Source: Chloroflexota bacterium
GTDB taxonomy: Bacteria; Chloroflexota; Dehalococcoidia; Lucifugimonadales; JACPCK01
DNA length: 48,000 nucleotides
Reading direction: 5' to 3'
Assembly (NCBI GenBank): GCA_016179845.1
Contig: JACPCK010000035.1
Coordinates: 1 to 48,000, forward strand
The notes beneath the pieces were generated by a model, which was not told the origin of the DNA, made no database searches, and was given only the letters and a program-made list of their open reading frames with translations. A program made the translations under genes and the position numbers. This document shows, piece by piece, positions 1-8,190 of the stretch (positions are counted from its first letter, which is position 1; each line of letters begins with the position of its first letter).

Positions 1-1
1 C

Positions 2-82
2 CACCAGGCCCTGGGCTACCTCACACCCCTCCAGTTCCTCACCCAATGGCAATCCCAAAGAGAGGAGGCAAAGTGTCACTAA
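2..82 (+). CDS. C-terminal end of IS481-type transposase/integrase (cut by window edge)
   Basis: Frame 2 is open from the first base and ends at TAA 80-82, giving 26 residues that begin HQALGYLTPLQFL and end EEAKCH. The pattern H-Q-A-L-G-Y-x-T-P-x-x-F is the usual C-terminus of rve-type integrase-core transposases of the IS481/IS3 group. Only this tail is in the window, so it cannot be said whether the gene is intact. It lies directly upstream of the promoter of two tRNA genes. The right end of the element should lie between 83 and about 160, but no inverted repeat can be defined without the left end. Confidence 0.65.
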   Translation, partial: HQALGYLTPLQFLTQWQSQREEAKCH

Positions 83-103
83 TCATATGGACGAGTACAG
101 CAC

Positions 104-133
104 TTGGCACCACAGCGGGCCAGAGGGTACAAT
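104..133 (+). promoter_or_regulatory. Sigma70-type promoter for the tRNA-Arg/tRNA-Val unit
   Basis: TTGGCA (104-109) and TACAAT (128-133) are separated by 18 bp. The predicted start near 140 lies about 20 nt before the first tRNA, which suits a short 5' leader removed by RNase P. Confidence 0.55.
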
Positions 134-160
134 CTAGCTGGCGCATCTAGCGTCCTTCGC

Positions 161-234
161 GCGCTTGTAGCTCAAGCGGATAGAGCGTAGCCCTGCGAAG
201 GCTGAGGCTGCGGGTTCGAGTCCCGCCAAGCGCG
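161..234 (+). tRNA. tRNA-Arg, anticodon GCG
   Basis: A complete cloverleaf can be drawn. The acceptor is GCGCTTG (161-167) with CAAGCGC (227-233) and discriminator G234. The D-arm is GCTC/GAGC. The anticodon stem TAGCC/GGCTG encloses the 7-nt loop CTGCGAA with GCG at 195-197. The T-arm is GCGGG/CCCGC with loop TTCGAGT. CCA is not encoded. GCG reads the Arg codon CGC. Most bacteria instead read CGU/CGC/CGA with a tRNA-Arg(ACG) whose A34 becomes inosine, so this anticodon is unusual. Confidence 0.9.
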
Positions 235-243
235 CTTCTTCTG

Positions 244-319
244 GGGCGGTTAGCTCAGTGGTTAGAGCGCCTGTCTTACACACAGGAAGTCACAGGTTCG
301 AAACCTGTACCGCCCACCA
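244..319 (+). tRNA. tRNA-Val, anticodon TAC, CCA encoded
   Basis: The acceptor is GGGCGGT (244-250) with ACCGCCC (309-315), discriminator A316, then encoded CCA 317-319. The anticodon stem CCTGT/ACAGG encloses CTTACAC with TAC at 277-279. The T-arm has loop TTCGAAA. It lies 9 nt after tRNA-Arg and probably shares its transcript. It encodes CCA, unlike its neighbour. Confidence 0.95.
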
Positions 320-377
320 CTTCTAGACCTTGGAACCCTTTCAAGGAGCGACCAGCCAGCGCCAGCCTGGACAGAGG

Positions 378-1463
378 TTACAGGCGAGAGGATAGGGGAC
401 TGGTGTTGAGTCTACCCATTACTCCGTCCACCTGAGTTACGATATCTCCCACAACCTCTCCAGCGCCTTTGATCTCACGGATAAGGCCGGCTACGGCGCC
501 CAGGTACATTTCACCCCACTCCAGGTCGGCGTTGAAGTAGGCGGAGGCCCGCCGGCCCAGCCCGCGTCCCGTGGGGTCCTGGTATGTTTCCTCCACAAAC
601 TCCATCAGCTCTCGCCCGCCGGCGCCAGCCAACTCCATATCCAGATACTTCTGGGTGAATCTGTTCTTCAGGCTGCGGGCTAGCCCCACTCCTAGCTTTT
701 TCCCCCAAGCAGCGGTAGCCGTATCGTCGGCATCCACGATGGCCTGCTTGGCCTTGGGGTGCAGCCTGCTTTCACTGGTTGCCAGGAACCGGGTGCCCAT
801 GGCTATGCCTTCAGCCCCCAGGGCGAAGGCGGCCACCAGGCCTCGGGCGTCGGCGATGCCGCACCCAGCTACAATAGGGGTCCTGATCGCATCTGCCACC
901 TGGGGGAGAAGAACAAAGAGGGGAGTCTCGCTCTTGCCCGGGCTGTGGCCGCCCGCCTCGTAGCCTGCACACACAAAGATGTCCACTCCCGCCTCTTCGG
1001 CCTTCCGGGCGTGGCGCACCGAGGTCCCAATATGCATGACCTTCATTCCGGCCTTGTGGAGCTTCTCAGTAAGGAGCTCAGGCCCCCCGATTGAGACGTA
1101 GGCGATCGGCACCTTCTCTTCGATAGCCACCTCAGTGACGGCATCGATGGGCAACTCCACAGGTTCGCCTTTCCAGAGCTGCCTCATCCGATCCTGGCTC
1201 CCTTTGATGCCCAGGTTAATCCCAAAGGGCTTGCTGGTGAGCTTCCTCACCTCCCTTATCATGGCACGTGTGTGGTCCCGCAGCCGCTCCGGGTTCCCGT
1301 TAACGCGGAGCTCCTTGTCCACCAGCATGCTGGAGGAGACCATGCCAAGCCCTCCAGCATTAGAAACAGCCGCCACGAGCTGTGGCGTCACGGGAAAGTT
1401 CATGGGGGACTGAATTATGGGGTACTCGATGCCCAGGATGTCGCACACCCTCGTCCTAAACAT
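378..1463 (-). CDS. Nitronate monooxygenase / FabK-like FMN oxidoreductase
   Basis: A 361-residue protein of the NPD/nitronate monooxygenase family, FMN-dependent TIM-barrel enzymes that oxidise alkyl nitronates (the family also holds enoyl-ACP reductase FabK). The N-terminus (FRTRVCDILGIEYPIIQSPM) has the family's strand-1 P-x-x-Q-x-P-M pattern. Further motifs are the glycine-rich GYEAGGHSPG, the barrel strand IVAGCGIADARG, and GAEGIAMGTRF, the FMN-phosphate loop. The length is normal. The start is ATG 1463-1461; no strong Shine-Dalgarno sequence is visible. It stands alone, convergent with the tRNA pair. The substrate cannot be told from sequence. Confidence 0.85.
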   Translation of the reverse strand: MFRTRVCDILGIEYPIIQSPMNFPVTPQLVAAVSNAGGLGMVSSSMLVDKELRVNGNPERLRDHTRAMIREVRKLTSKPFGINLGIKGSQDRMRQLWKGEPVELPIDAVTEVAIEEKVPIAYVSIGGPELLTEKLHKAGMKVMHIGTSVRHARKAEEAGVDIFVCAGYEAGGHSPGKSETPLFVLLPQVADAIRTPIVAGCGIADARGLVAAFALGAEGIAMGTRFLATSESRLHPKAKQAIVDADDTATAAWGKKLGVGLARSLKNRFTQKYLDMELAGAGGRELMEFVEETYQDPTGRGLGRRASAYFNADLEWGEMYLGAVAGLIREIKGAGEVVGDIVTQVDGVMGRLNTSPLSSRL

Positions 1464-1589
1464 TCGCCTATACCCTCCTCTGTGCTGGTTTCTTGCGGCT
1501 CGCTGTCTTCAACGGGCTCCTCTCATCTACTCCTTGGCGTGCATGGCATACGCCAGCCTGGAGGTGACTGAGCCGCCTGTGCTTACGGT

Positions 1590-1805
1590 ATGGACCACTC
1601 TACTCTGACAAGCGAGTCATTGCTCATCCTCGACCTTAGCTCCCTTCAAGACGTGGAGAGAGGGTTGAGGAAGAATGCTCACTATAGGTGGGTCAGCGTG
1701 AGCCTAGCAAAGGCACTCCCTGCTGTCAAGAAAGGTGATGCCAGGAAAGGAGATATAGAGCTTGCCCTACGCATGACCTTGGACTATCCTATGCCAAGCC
1801 ACTAG
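1590..1805 (+). CDS. Hypothetical 71-residue protein
   Basis: An open frame from ATG 1590 to TAG 1803-1805 encodes a charged, mostly helical-looking peptide (QDVERGLRKNAHYRW in the middle, DYPMPSH at the end). I do not recognise a family. Its stop codon is the TAG within CTAG where a dispersed repeat begins. The same arrangement occurs at three clearly real genes in the window, which slightly favours this being a genuine gene end. There is no good Shine-Dalgarno sequence before the ATG. It could equally be the tail of a decayed gene. Confidence 0.3.
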   Translation: MDHSTLTSESLLILDLSSLQDVERGLRKNAHYRWVSVSLAKALPAVKKGDARKGDIELALRMTLDYPMPSH

Positions 1806-1966
1806 TGTCCCGTCCCTGAAATACGCTTACGAATTGTCATTGCGAGGAGGCGGCAGCCGACGAAGCAATCTGGCGGTGGGACAGACTCCGCCGCGAGATT
1901 GCCACGGCCCTCCTTCGTCGGGCCTCGCAATGACATTGGAGGTGAACCTCGGAGACACCACACTAG
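1802..1966. repeat. Dispersed CTAG-flanked repeat, type A (MITE-like)
   Basis: It starts CTAGTGTCCCGTCCCTGAAA and ends GGAGACACCACACTAG, with CTAG at both ends. Inside is a long inverted repeat, TGTCATTGCGAGG and CCTCGCAATGACA, with a second pair GAAGCAATCTGGCGG / CCGCGAGATTGCC, so the transcript could fold into one large hairpin. No coding capacity. Near-identical copies are at 36956-37120 and 46305-46477, and a diverged one at 33742-33898. Confidence 0.85.
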
Positions 1967-2009
1967 GCCCTAGTAGCTTTGTCCCCATTCATACAATGGA
2001 CCCTCAGAC

Positions 2010-3029
2010 ATGAAGGCAGTTCGCTATCACAAGCACGGCGGCCCAGAGACACTTGTGTACGAGGACGTGCCAGAGCCGAGTCCGGGGCCGGGGGAGATGC
2101 TGCTGCGTGTAAAGGCGGTTTCCCTGAACCGGCTCGATACCCGGCTCCGGGCAGGTGCCTGGCCACCGCCCCACATCCCGGGCTGTGACATAGCTGGCGA
2201 CGTGGCAGCGTTGGGCCCAGGTGTCACATCACCGAAGGTTGGAGACAGGGTGCTGCTTTTCCCCGGCGTAAGTTGTGGCAAATGTGAGGCCTGCAACAGT
2301 GGCCAGCAAAACTGGTGCCTTAGCCACAAGGTCATCGGCTGGCAACTGGAGGGAGGATATGCTCAGTACGTAGTGGCCCCTGCCATCAACGCAAGGCCCA
2401 TTCCACCCGGGATAACTTATGTCAAGGCGGCCACCCTGCCCATCTGCCTATCAACGGCGTGGCACGCCCTCTTCACAAGGGGCGGACTGAGGCCTGGAGA
2501 AACTGTATTCATAGCAGGCGGTAGCAGCGGGGTCGGCGTTTTCGCCATCCAGCTTGCCAAGCTGTCTGGCGCTATTGTCATCGCCACCACCAGCACAGAA
2601 GAAAAGGTGGAGAAGGCCAAAGAGCTGGGAGCCGACCATGTGGTTAACTACAGGAAGGAAGACCCCGTGGTAAGGGTACGGGAGCTGACTCAGGGCCGGG
2701 CAGTGGACCTGGCAATCGACCACGCTGGGCAGGACACCTGGGAGCAGGGACTCAGTCTGCTACGCAAGGGAGGGCGCATCGTCTCGGTAGGAGCAACGTC
2801 AGGAGCGCGATTCTCCGTGGACATAGGGCACATCTACCGCAGCGAGATATCCATCCTGGGCACATACGCCTATACCCCTGGCGAGTTTGACTTGGCCCTT
2901 AGGCTGGTCTCCCTGGGCAAGGTGAAGCCTGTCGTAGACCTCGTCTTCCCTCTGGAAGAGGCGGCGGAGGCCCACCGACGCATAGAGAAGGGCCTCCACT
3001 TCGGAAAGGTCGTGCTGGAGGTGTCCTAG
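2010..3029 (+). CDS. Zinc-type alcohol dehydrogenase / quinone reductase-like MDR protein
   Basis: A 339-residue member of the medium-chain dehydrogenase/reductase superfamily, NAD(P)H-dependent oxidoreductases. The N-terminal GroES-like domain spans roughly residues 1-125 and carries the structural zinc cluster CGKCEACNSGQQNWC (C-x2-C-x2-C-x7-C). The Rossmann domain follows, with AGGSSGVGVFAIQLAK as the dinucleotide-binding loop and GADHVVNYRKED near its second strand. The usual catalytic-zinc ligands (Cys near 40, His near 60) are not evident: the region reads SLNRLDTRLRAG, as in zinc-free quinone oxidoreductases. It may therefore keep only structural zinc. The gene is monocistronic. ATG 2010 is preceded by no strong Shine-Dalgarno sequence. 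Confidence 0.85.
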   Translation: MKAVRYHKHGGPETLVYEDVPEPSPGPGEMLLRVKAVSLNRLDTRLRAGAWPPPHIPGCDIAGDVAALGPGVTSPKVGDRVLLFPGVSCGKCEACNSGQQNWCLSHKVIGWQLEGGYAQYVVAPAINARPIPPGITYVKAATLPICLSTAWHALFTRGGLRPGETVFIAGGSSGVGVFAIQLAKLSGAIVIATTSTEEKVEKAKELGADHVVNYRKEDPVVRVRELTQGRAVDLAIDHAGQDTWEQGLSLLRKGGRIVSVGATSGARFSVDIGHIYRSEISILGTYAYTPGEFDLALRLVSLGKVKPVVDLVFPLEEAAEAHRRIEKGLHFGKVVLEVS

Positions 3030-3186
3030 AGGCCGCAGTCGGACATCACCGCAGCTTGCTTTGCAACGCTGTACCCTGTGCTTCGTGGATACATAATAGC
3101 CTCGGCCAGCGGGCCGCATCAGATAGTAGAGGGTTGGGGCGGCCTGGCGAGGCAGTGTATTTGTCTCATTTGTACCCTTGGCGGAA

Positions 3187-3306
3187 ATGGACATGGCAAG
3201 GGAAGCAGACCTGAGAGAGCTGGCCCAGGAGTATTCTCAGAGGGCCTACAAAGCTCAGGGATTGGGCCAAATGCCAAGGCCCTGGCTCGCCTCAGGGCCC
3301 GTTTGA
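3187..3306 (+). CDS. Possible 39-residue protein or gene remnant beside a repeat
   Basis: ATG 3187 to TGA 3304-3306 encodes a peptide starting MDMAREADLRELAQEYSQ and ending LASGPV, with a plausible amphipathic helix in the first half. No family is recognised. It stops one base before the CTAG of a type B repeat, so it may be the surviving end of a gene damaged in that area. The rest of 3030-3307 holds nothing I can identify. Confidence 0.25.
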   Translation: MDMAREADLRELAQEYSQRAYKAQGLGQMPRPWLASGPV

Positions 3307-3307
3307 A

Positions 3308-3559
3308 CTAGTGTCCTGTCTTGGAAAAACATTGAATAAGTCGTGGCCCCTCCGGGTGCAGGGGCGTCCCGACTTGTCGGGATGCCAGGGGTCTGGGGCC
3401 TACCCTGAGCGAAGCCGAAGGGGTGTCCCCCAGGTTTCTCTTTTCCCCCTCTCCTGCAGGAGAGGGGGCCAGGGGGTGAGGTATCTATCTTCAGAGAGGA
3501 CGTGATTTCTCGGGAGGCAGCGTCTACTTTTGTAAAGAACTAAGGAGACTCCACACTAG
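3308..3559. repeat. Dispersed CTAG-flanked repeat, type B (MITE-like)
   Basis: It begins CTAGTGTCCTGTCTTGGAAA and ends AAGGAGACTCCACACTAG. It contains the small palindrome CCGACTTGTCGG, a CCCTGAGCGAAGCCGAAGGGG segment, and a hairpin built from CTCCTGCAGGAG next to GGGGG tracts. Other copies are at 23306-23568 (full length) and 8191-8345 (left end lost). Its terminal bases match those of type A although the interiors differ. No coding capacity. Confidence 0.8.
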
Positions 3560-3651
3560 ATACTCTTGTCCCCCTACCGGGCGCAGCCACCCAGTTGAGC
3601 CCCTGCCGCCCTATGCTGCCCAGAAGTCCGGAGCGGGTTGAGGACTTCACG

Positions 3652-3679
3652 TTGTAGTTGCAGGCTATAACGGTATCAT
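3652..3679 (+). promoter_or_regulatory. Possible promoter of tldD-tldE
   Basis: TTGTAG (3652-3657) and TATCAT (3674-3679) with a 16-bp spacer, placing transcription start near 3686, about 55 nt before tldD. Confidence 0.4.
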
Positions 3680-3739
3680 GGTAAGTTCTTAACTACCTCC
3701 AGGCAGCCTTTGCCGCCTGGGAGTGACCGAGGAGGCCAG

Positions 3740-5311
3740 ATGGCAGAAACAATAAAGCTGGAGTTCCTGGACCGGGCCCGCTCCTGGGTCCGTAGCGCGG
3801 TTTCGGAGTACGCCCGTCGCCTGCCCTATCTGACCTACTGCGACGTCCGCGTCGAGGTCGACGAGTCCAAGGGGGCAGTGGCCGAAAACGGGCAAGCCAA
3901 GCACAGCGCTGAGGACTACTCCTTCGCCTTCGGCGTCAGGGTGCTGGCGGGGAAGCGAGCGGTAGCCCCCGGCTACTACGGGCGCATGCTGGGTGCCGCC
4001 GACGGCGTCGGCTTCGAGAAGGTGCTGAGGGAAGGCATTCACCACGCCTACAGCAGGGCTCTGGCCAGCGGTCAGGCCAAGAGCGAGTCCCGGCCCCGCT
4101 TCGGAAGCCTGGGGAGAAGCCTCTACGACACCATATTAGCCCCCATAAAGGTCGCACAGGCCTCTGTCCCCGCCGTTTACAAGGTGGACCCCCGCTCTGT
4201 TCCCCTGGCGAAGGTGGCGGACATGGCCACCGAGGTATCTAAGGCTGTATCGGCCCTCAGCAGCCAGATAGTCTTCAACGTAGTGGTTGCCCAGACTACG
4301 CTCCTTCGGGAGCTTTTTGTCAGCTCTGAGGGGGCTGACATCGACCAGTCCCACGCCAGTACTGAGGGGTTTGTGCTGGTAGTCTCCCGCGGTGAAACGG
4401 GAAACCTGGAGCTGTACGACTTCCACGGCCACCAGCGCGGCTGGGAGATCATGGAGGAGGGGTACAGGAGCGCCTCCATCCAGCTTCTACCATTCAAGGA
4501 GTTCGCCCTAGAGCTGGCCCGGTCCACGGTGGATGTCTCCAACGCCCCATCCCTTCCTTCGTCTGAAGGAGAGGTGGTGGTAGTCACCGATCCCCATTTC
4601 AGCGCTCTCGTGTGCCACGAGGTAGTAGGCCACCCCTCGGAGCTCGACCGGGCCCTCAAGATGGAGACGGCCTATGCTGGCCGCTCCTGGTTCCTGCGCA
4701 CCCTGGAGGACCACCAGATCGGCAAGCAGGTGGCTTCGCCCCTGGTAAGCGCCTTCTCTGACCCCACCATTGAGGGGTTCGGCCACTACCTGTACGACCA
4801 CGAGGGGACCCCGGCGCAGCGTGCCTACCACATCGAAAAAGGCATGTTCAGGGAGTTCCTCAACAGCCGGCAGACGGCAGCCCTGATGAACGTAGCCCCC
4901 AACGGCTCCTACCAGGCTACCGACGCCTCCCTCATACCCCTCATCCGCATGTCCAACACCGCCTTTGCCCCAGGCCAGTCGGACCCCCAGAGCATAATCA
5001 GGGAGGTGGAGCGAGGGTACTATGTGCAGGGCCATCGGATACCGTCCGTCTCCGAAGCGCGAGAGAACTTCCGCATCTCCGCCATGAAGGTCTCCGAGAT
5101 CCGCAACGGCGAGGTGGGGCAACTCTACCGGGATGGCGCCATCATGGCCGATAGCCGGGACTTCTTCCTGAGAGTGGATGCCGCTGGCAAGGACTTCCGC
5201 CTCTTTCCCATCCCCAACTGCGGCAAGGGGCAACCCATGCAGGCCAAACGGATGAGCAACGGCGGGCCTACCATGCGGTCGGTGGCCCGTGTCACAGGAG
5301 GTGGGCAATGA
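3740..5311 (+). CDS. tldD: TldD-family metallopeptidase, catalytic subunit
   Basis: A 523-residue TldD/PmbA-family protein. TldD and TldE form a cytoplasmic heterodimeric metalloprotease; in E. coli it matures microcin B17 and degrades unfolded peptides such as CcdA. The zinc motif HEVVGH (HExxxH), starting near residue 293, is present and is followed by PSELDR, as in active TldD subunits. The glycine-rich C-terminal half (beginning FSDPTIEGFGHY) also fits. ATG 3740 was chosen over an upstream in-frame ATG at 3710 because GAGGAGG lies 5-8 nt before it and the family starts here. The stop overlaps the next start as ATGA, so the two subunits are probably translated in step. Confidence 0.9.
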   Translation: MAETIKLEFLDRARSWVRSAVSEYARRLPYLTYCDVRVEVDESKGAVAENGQAKHSAEDYSFAFGVRVLAGKRAVAPGYYGRMLGAADGVGFEKVLREGIHHAYSRALASGQAKSESRPRFGSLGRSLYDTILAPIKVAQASVPAVYKVDPRSVPLAKVADMATEVSKAVSALSSQIVFNVVVAQTTLLRELFVSSEGADIDQSHASTEGFVLVVSRGETGNLELYDFHGHQRGWEIMEEGYRSASIQLLPFKEFALELARSTVDVSNAPSLPSSEGEVVVVTDPHFSALVCHEVVGHPSELDRALKMETAYAGRSWFLRTLEDHQIGKQVASPLVSAFSDPTIEGFGHYLYDHEGTPAQRAYHIEKGMFREFLNSRQTAALMNVAPNGSYQATDASLIPLIRMSNTAFAPGQSDPQSIIREVERGYYVQGHRIPSVSEARENFRISAMKVSEIRNGEVGQLYRDGAIMADSRDFFLRVDAAGKDFRLFPIPNCGKGQPMQAKRMSNGGPTMRSVARVTGGGQ

Positions 5312-6864
5312 TCTCCATCAACGGCCTGAGAAAGGCGGTGGGTACGGCCCTGGAGTACCTGCACTCGGTGCCGGATGTCAAAGAGGCGGAGGTCTTCATC
5401 TCCAGCAACGGCTGCCTTTTCACCCGCCTGAACTACACCTCCCACATTCCCAGCAATGGCGTGGAGGAACCCAAGTCCACGGAGAACCTGGGCGTAGGCC
5501 TCCGAGTGGTCTTTGAAACACAGGAAGGGACCAGGACCGGCTTCGGCTCCGAGCCCTCCGATATCTCCCTGGCAGCAGTCCGTAGCGCCCTTGAAAAGGC
5601 CCGGCGGGCAGCGGTCACCGACCCGGAGTTCGTCTCCCTGCCTCGGCCCACCGGCGAGGCCCGCAGCATAGACCGCTATCACGACATCGCCATCATGCAG
5701 ATCGAGGACCGGGACGTGGCCCGGGTAGGCTGGGTTACGTTGGATGAAGCCCTTGACACCTTAGGCTCTTCGGAGGAGCTCCTCAGCCTTGTTGGATCGA
5801 AAGAGAGCCTGCCAGGACTGGGCCTCATCGTGGGTGGAGACGTGACCATTCTCCAGGAGCGCATGGCCATCGCCTCCTACTCCATGCCCAAGATCCAGAC
5901 GGACCAGTCCACGCTGATCATGGCGTTTATCACCGCTATGATTGAGCGGGAATACGCCAAAGGCAGTGACTCGACGGTCTGGACCCGCCTCGCAGATTTC
6001 TCCGGCGAGCCAGGGAGGAAGGCCGCCCAAAATGCTATCGCCTCCGTGGGTGGGGTGAGGGTGAAGGACGGCGCATACAAGGTGATCCTTGGCCGCCAGG
6101 CGGTGACGGACCTGCTGCACAACATAATTATCCCTTCCCTTCAGTTGGGGACCTTTTATGCAGTAGCGTCCCCCTTCCTTGGCAAGCTGGGCAAGACAGT
6201 GGCCTCCGACACGCTGACGATCTATGATCACGGCGCCCTCCCGGGCTATGCAGGCACCAAGGGGATTACCTGTGAGGGAATCCCCACCGGGCGGACGGAC
6301 CTTATCAAGGACGGGGTGCTGGTAGGCCTCCTGGCGAACTACTACGAGTCGCAGCGCATGCTCAGTGACCCCAAGGCGAAGGAGAAGCTGGGGGTAGACC
6401 CCCGCGAGCACAGGCAGACCCTGGTGCCCCGAAATGGCTTCCGCTTCACCAGAGGAGGCGGCAGACACTTCGATACCCCCCCGGGCACCTTCGGCACCAA
6501 TATCATAGTGGAGGGAAAAGAGCGGTGCACCCATGAGGAGCTCCTGCGCCGCGTAGGGGACGGCCTGTACATAGGCCGAATATGGTACACCTATCCCATC
6601 AACGGCCTGGCCCCGGGGGATTTCACCTGCACCGTGGTGGGGGAGTCCTTTCTCATCAAGGACGGCCGCCTATCCACACCCCTGAAGCCCAATACCGTGC
6701 GCATAAACGACAACATCCACAACATTCTAAATAGCGTCTTGGGAGTAGGCGATAACGTCCGGAGCACTCTGGTGTGGGCTGCGGACCAGATTGTATACGC
6801 CCCGGAGATGGCGGTGGCCAACGTTCACGTCAAGGAGATTGCCGAGTTCATGGAGACTGTGTAG
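5308..6864 (+). CDS. tldE: TldE/PmbA-family subunit
   Basis: A 518-residue partner of the preceding TldD. It shares the TldD/PmbA fold, with an N-terminal domain to about residue 130, a central part including GRQAVTDLLHNIIIPSLQ, and a C-terminal part including FTRGGGRHFDTPPGTFGTNI. It lacks HExxxH at the place where TldD has it, so it should be the non-catalytic subunit that completes the cleft. ATG 5308 overlaps the tldD stop by four bases. The MFS gene starts 9 nt after its stop and could be cotranscribed. Confidence 0.88.
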   Translation: MISINGLRKAVGTALEYLHSVPDVKEAEVFISSNGCLFTRLNYTSHIPSNGVEEPKSTENLGVGLRVVFETQEGTRTGFGSEPSDISLAAVRSALEKARRAAVTDPEFVSLPRPTGEARSIDRYHDIAIMQIEDRDVARVGWVTLDEALDTLGSSEELLSLVGSKESLPGLGLIVGGDVTILQERMAIASYSMPKIQTDQSTLIMAFITAMIEREYAKGSDSTVWTRLADFSGEPGRKAAQNAIASVGGVRVKDGAYKVILGRQAVTDLLHNIIIPSLQLGTFYAVASPFLGKLGKTVASDTLTIYDHGALPGYAGTKGITCEGIPTGRTDLIKDGVLVGLLANYYESQRMLSDPKAKEKLGVDPREHRQTLVPRNGFRFTRGGGRHFDTPPGTFGTNIIVEGKERCTHEELLRRVGDGLYIGRIWYTYPINGLAPGDFTCTVVGESFLIKDGRLSTPLKPNTVRINDNIHNILNSVLGVGDNVRSTLVWAADQIVYAPEMAVANVHVKEIAEFMETV

Positions 6865-6873
6865 CAGCGCCCG

Positions 6874-8100
6874 ATGAAGCGGGTGTCTGCCGCGAAGAGG
6901 CCCAGGCCCGTAGCGAGCCGGGCGTTTACCCTGGGCAGCCTGGCCCTGGGCCACAGCGTCATCCACTGGTACCAGCAGACCTTCTACGTGATCCTGCCAG
7001 AGGTTCGCACGGCCCTGGCCCTGAATGCGGTCCAGGTAGGTGCCCTCTCCACGGTTCGCGCCCTGTCAGGGGGCATAGTCAACATGCCAGCGGGCTTGAT
7101 AACGGACCTCTTCCGCCGACACTGGTCAGTCATTCTGGCCATGAGCATGGCCTGGATAGGGCTGGCCTACCTCCTGGTAGGAGCTGCCCCCACCTTTGCC
7201 CTGGCACTGCCCGCCATCGCGTTGGTGGGCGCGGGCGGGGCCATCTGGCACCCTCCTGCCATCTCCACCCTGTCCCTCCGGTTCGCTGACCGGCGCGGCC
7301 TGGCCCTTTCACTCCATGGCGTAGGCGGAAGCCTGGGCGACACCCTGGCTCCCCTCGCCGTAGGGGCCATCCTGATAGCCATATCCTGGCGCACTCTGCT
7401 CCGGATCAACGCCCTGCCGGCCGTGGCCCTGGCCCTGCTGATCCTCTGGGCCTTGCGGAACATCTACGCCAGCGAAGGGCCCAGGCCTACCATCAAGACC
7501 TACTTCGGCTCACTCGGAACGCTGGTTCGCAACCGCTCCATCCTCTTCCTATTACTCATCGGCAGCATCCGAGCCATGGGGCAGCAGGGCCTTCTCACCT
7601 TTCTCCCGATCTACATGCGAGATGAGCTCCACTTCAACACAGCCATCCTGGGGCTGCACTTGTCATTCCTGACCTTGCTGGGCATGGGCTCTCAGCCCGT
7701 CATGGGTTTCCTTTCGGATCGCTTCGGACGGAAAGCTGTGCTGGCCCCCGGCATGCTGCTTCTGGGTCTCCTGACCCTAGCCCTGGTGATGGTGGGGGGA
7801 GGCTTCAAGTTCACCCTGGTAATCATCCTCCTGGGCCTTTTCGTATACGCGCTACAGGCCATCTTCCTGGCCACCGCCCTGGACCTCACAGGGAAAGGAG
7901 TAGAGGCCGCGACTGTGGGCCTTTTCTTTGGTATGAACCAGCTCGTCGGCTCCATCTCCCCCCTCATTGCGGGGGCCCTGGTGGAGGCCTACGACCTGCG
8001 GGCCGCCTTCCTGTACATCGCCGCCGTGTTCCTGCTGGCAGCCTTTCTATTTATGTTTTTGCCTCTTAAGAGAACCGTGAAGGTCCCTGCCAACCCTTGA
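6874..8100 (+). CDS. Major facilitator superfamily transporter
   Basis: A 408-residue integral membrane protein with about 12 hydrophobic segments in two halves joined by a hydrophilic stretch near residues 200-215 (NIYASEGPRPTIKTY). The cytoplasmic loop after helix 2 reads GLITDLFRRH, the MFS signature G-x3-D-x-x-R-R. The second half repeats it as GFLSDRFGRKAVL. GGSLGDTLAP at the end of the first half is also typical. The substrate is unknown; an organic anion or drug carrier is likely for this general class. It follows tldE by 9 nt, so it may be an operon member, although no functional link is known. Confidence 0.8.
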   Translation: MKRVSAAKRPRPVASRAFTLGSLALGHSVIHWYQQTFYVILPEVRTALALNAVQVGALSTVRALSGGIVNMPAGLITDLFRRHWSVILAMSMAWIGLAYLLVGAAPTFALALPAIALVGAGGAIWHPPAISTLSLRFADRRGLALSLHGVGGSLGDTLAPLAVGAILIAISWRTLLRINALPAVALALLILWALRNIYASEGPRPTIKTYFGSLGTLVRNRSILFLLLIGSIRAMGQQGLLTFLPIYMRDELHFNTAILGLHLSFLTLLGMGSQPVMGFLSDRFGRKAVLAPGMLLLGLLTLALVMVGGGFKFTLVIILLGLFVYALQAIFLATALDLTGKGVEAATVGLFFGMNQLVGSISPLIAGALVEAYDLRAAFLYIAAVFLLAAFLFMFLPLKRTVKVPANP

Positions 8101-8190
8101 TCCAGCCAAAAGCCCTGGAACAGCTACAGCAGGCATGTAGTCTCCTGCACCCGCTGCCCCCGGCTCGTTGACTACCGGCAGGAGATAGCG
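8101..8190 (+). pseudogene. Remnant of the N-terminus of a uracil-DNA glycosylase
   Basis: Directly after the MFS stop, and in the same frame, 30 codons read ...NSYSRHVVSCTRCPRLVDYRQEIA. The pattern S-C-x-R-C-P-R-L-V-x-x-R is the first iron-sulfur cysteine pair of family 4/5 uracil-DNA glycosylases. No ATG precedes it, and the homology stops at 8190 where a left-truncated type B repeat begins. The gene was evidently destroyed by a deletion or rearrangement involving that repeat. The call rests on this one motif. Confidence 0.55.

Noticed and set aside
4508-5308. 266-codon minus-strand frame
   Set aside because: Shadow of tldD; no family features and no ribosome-binding site.
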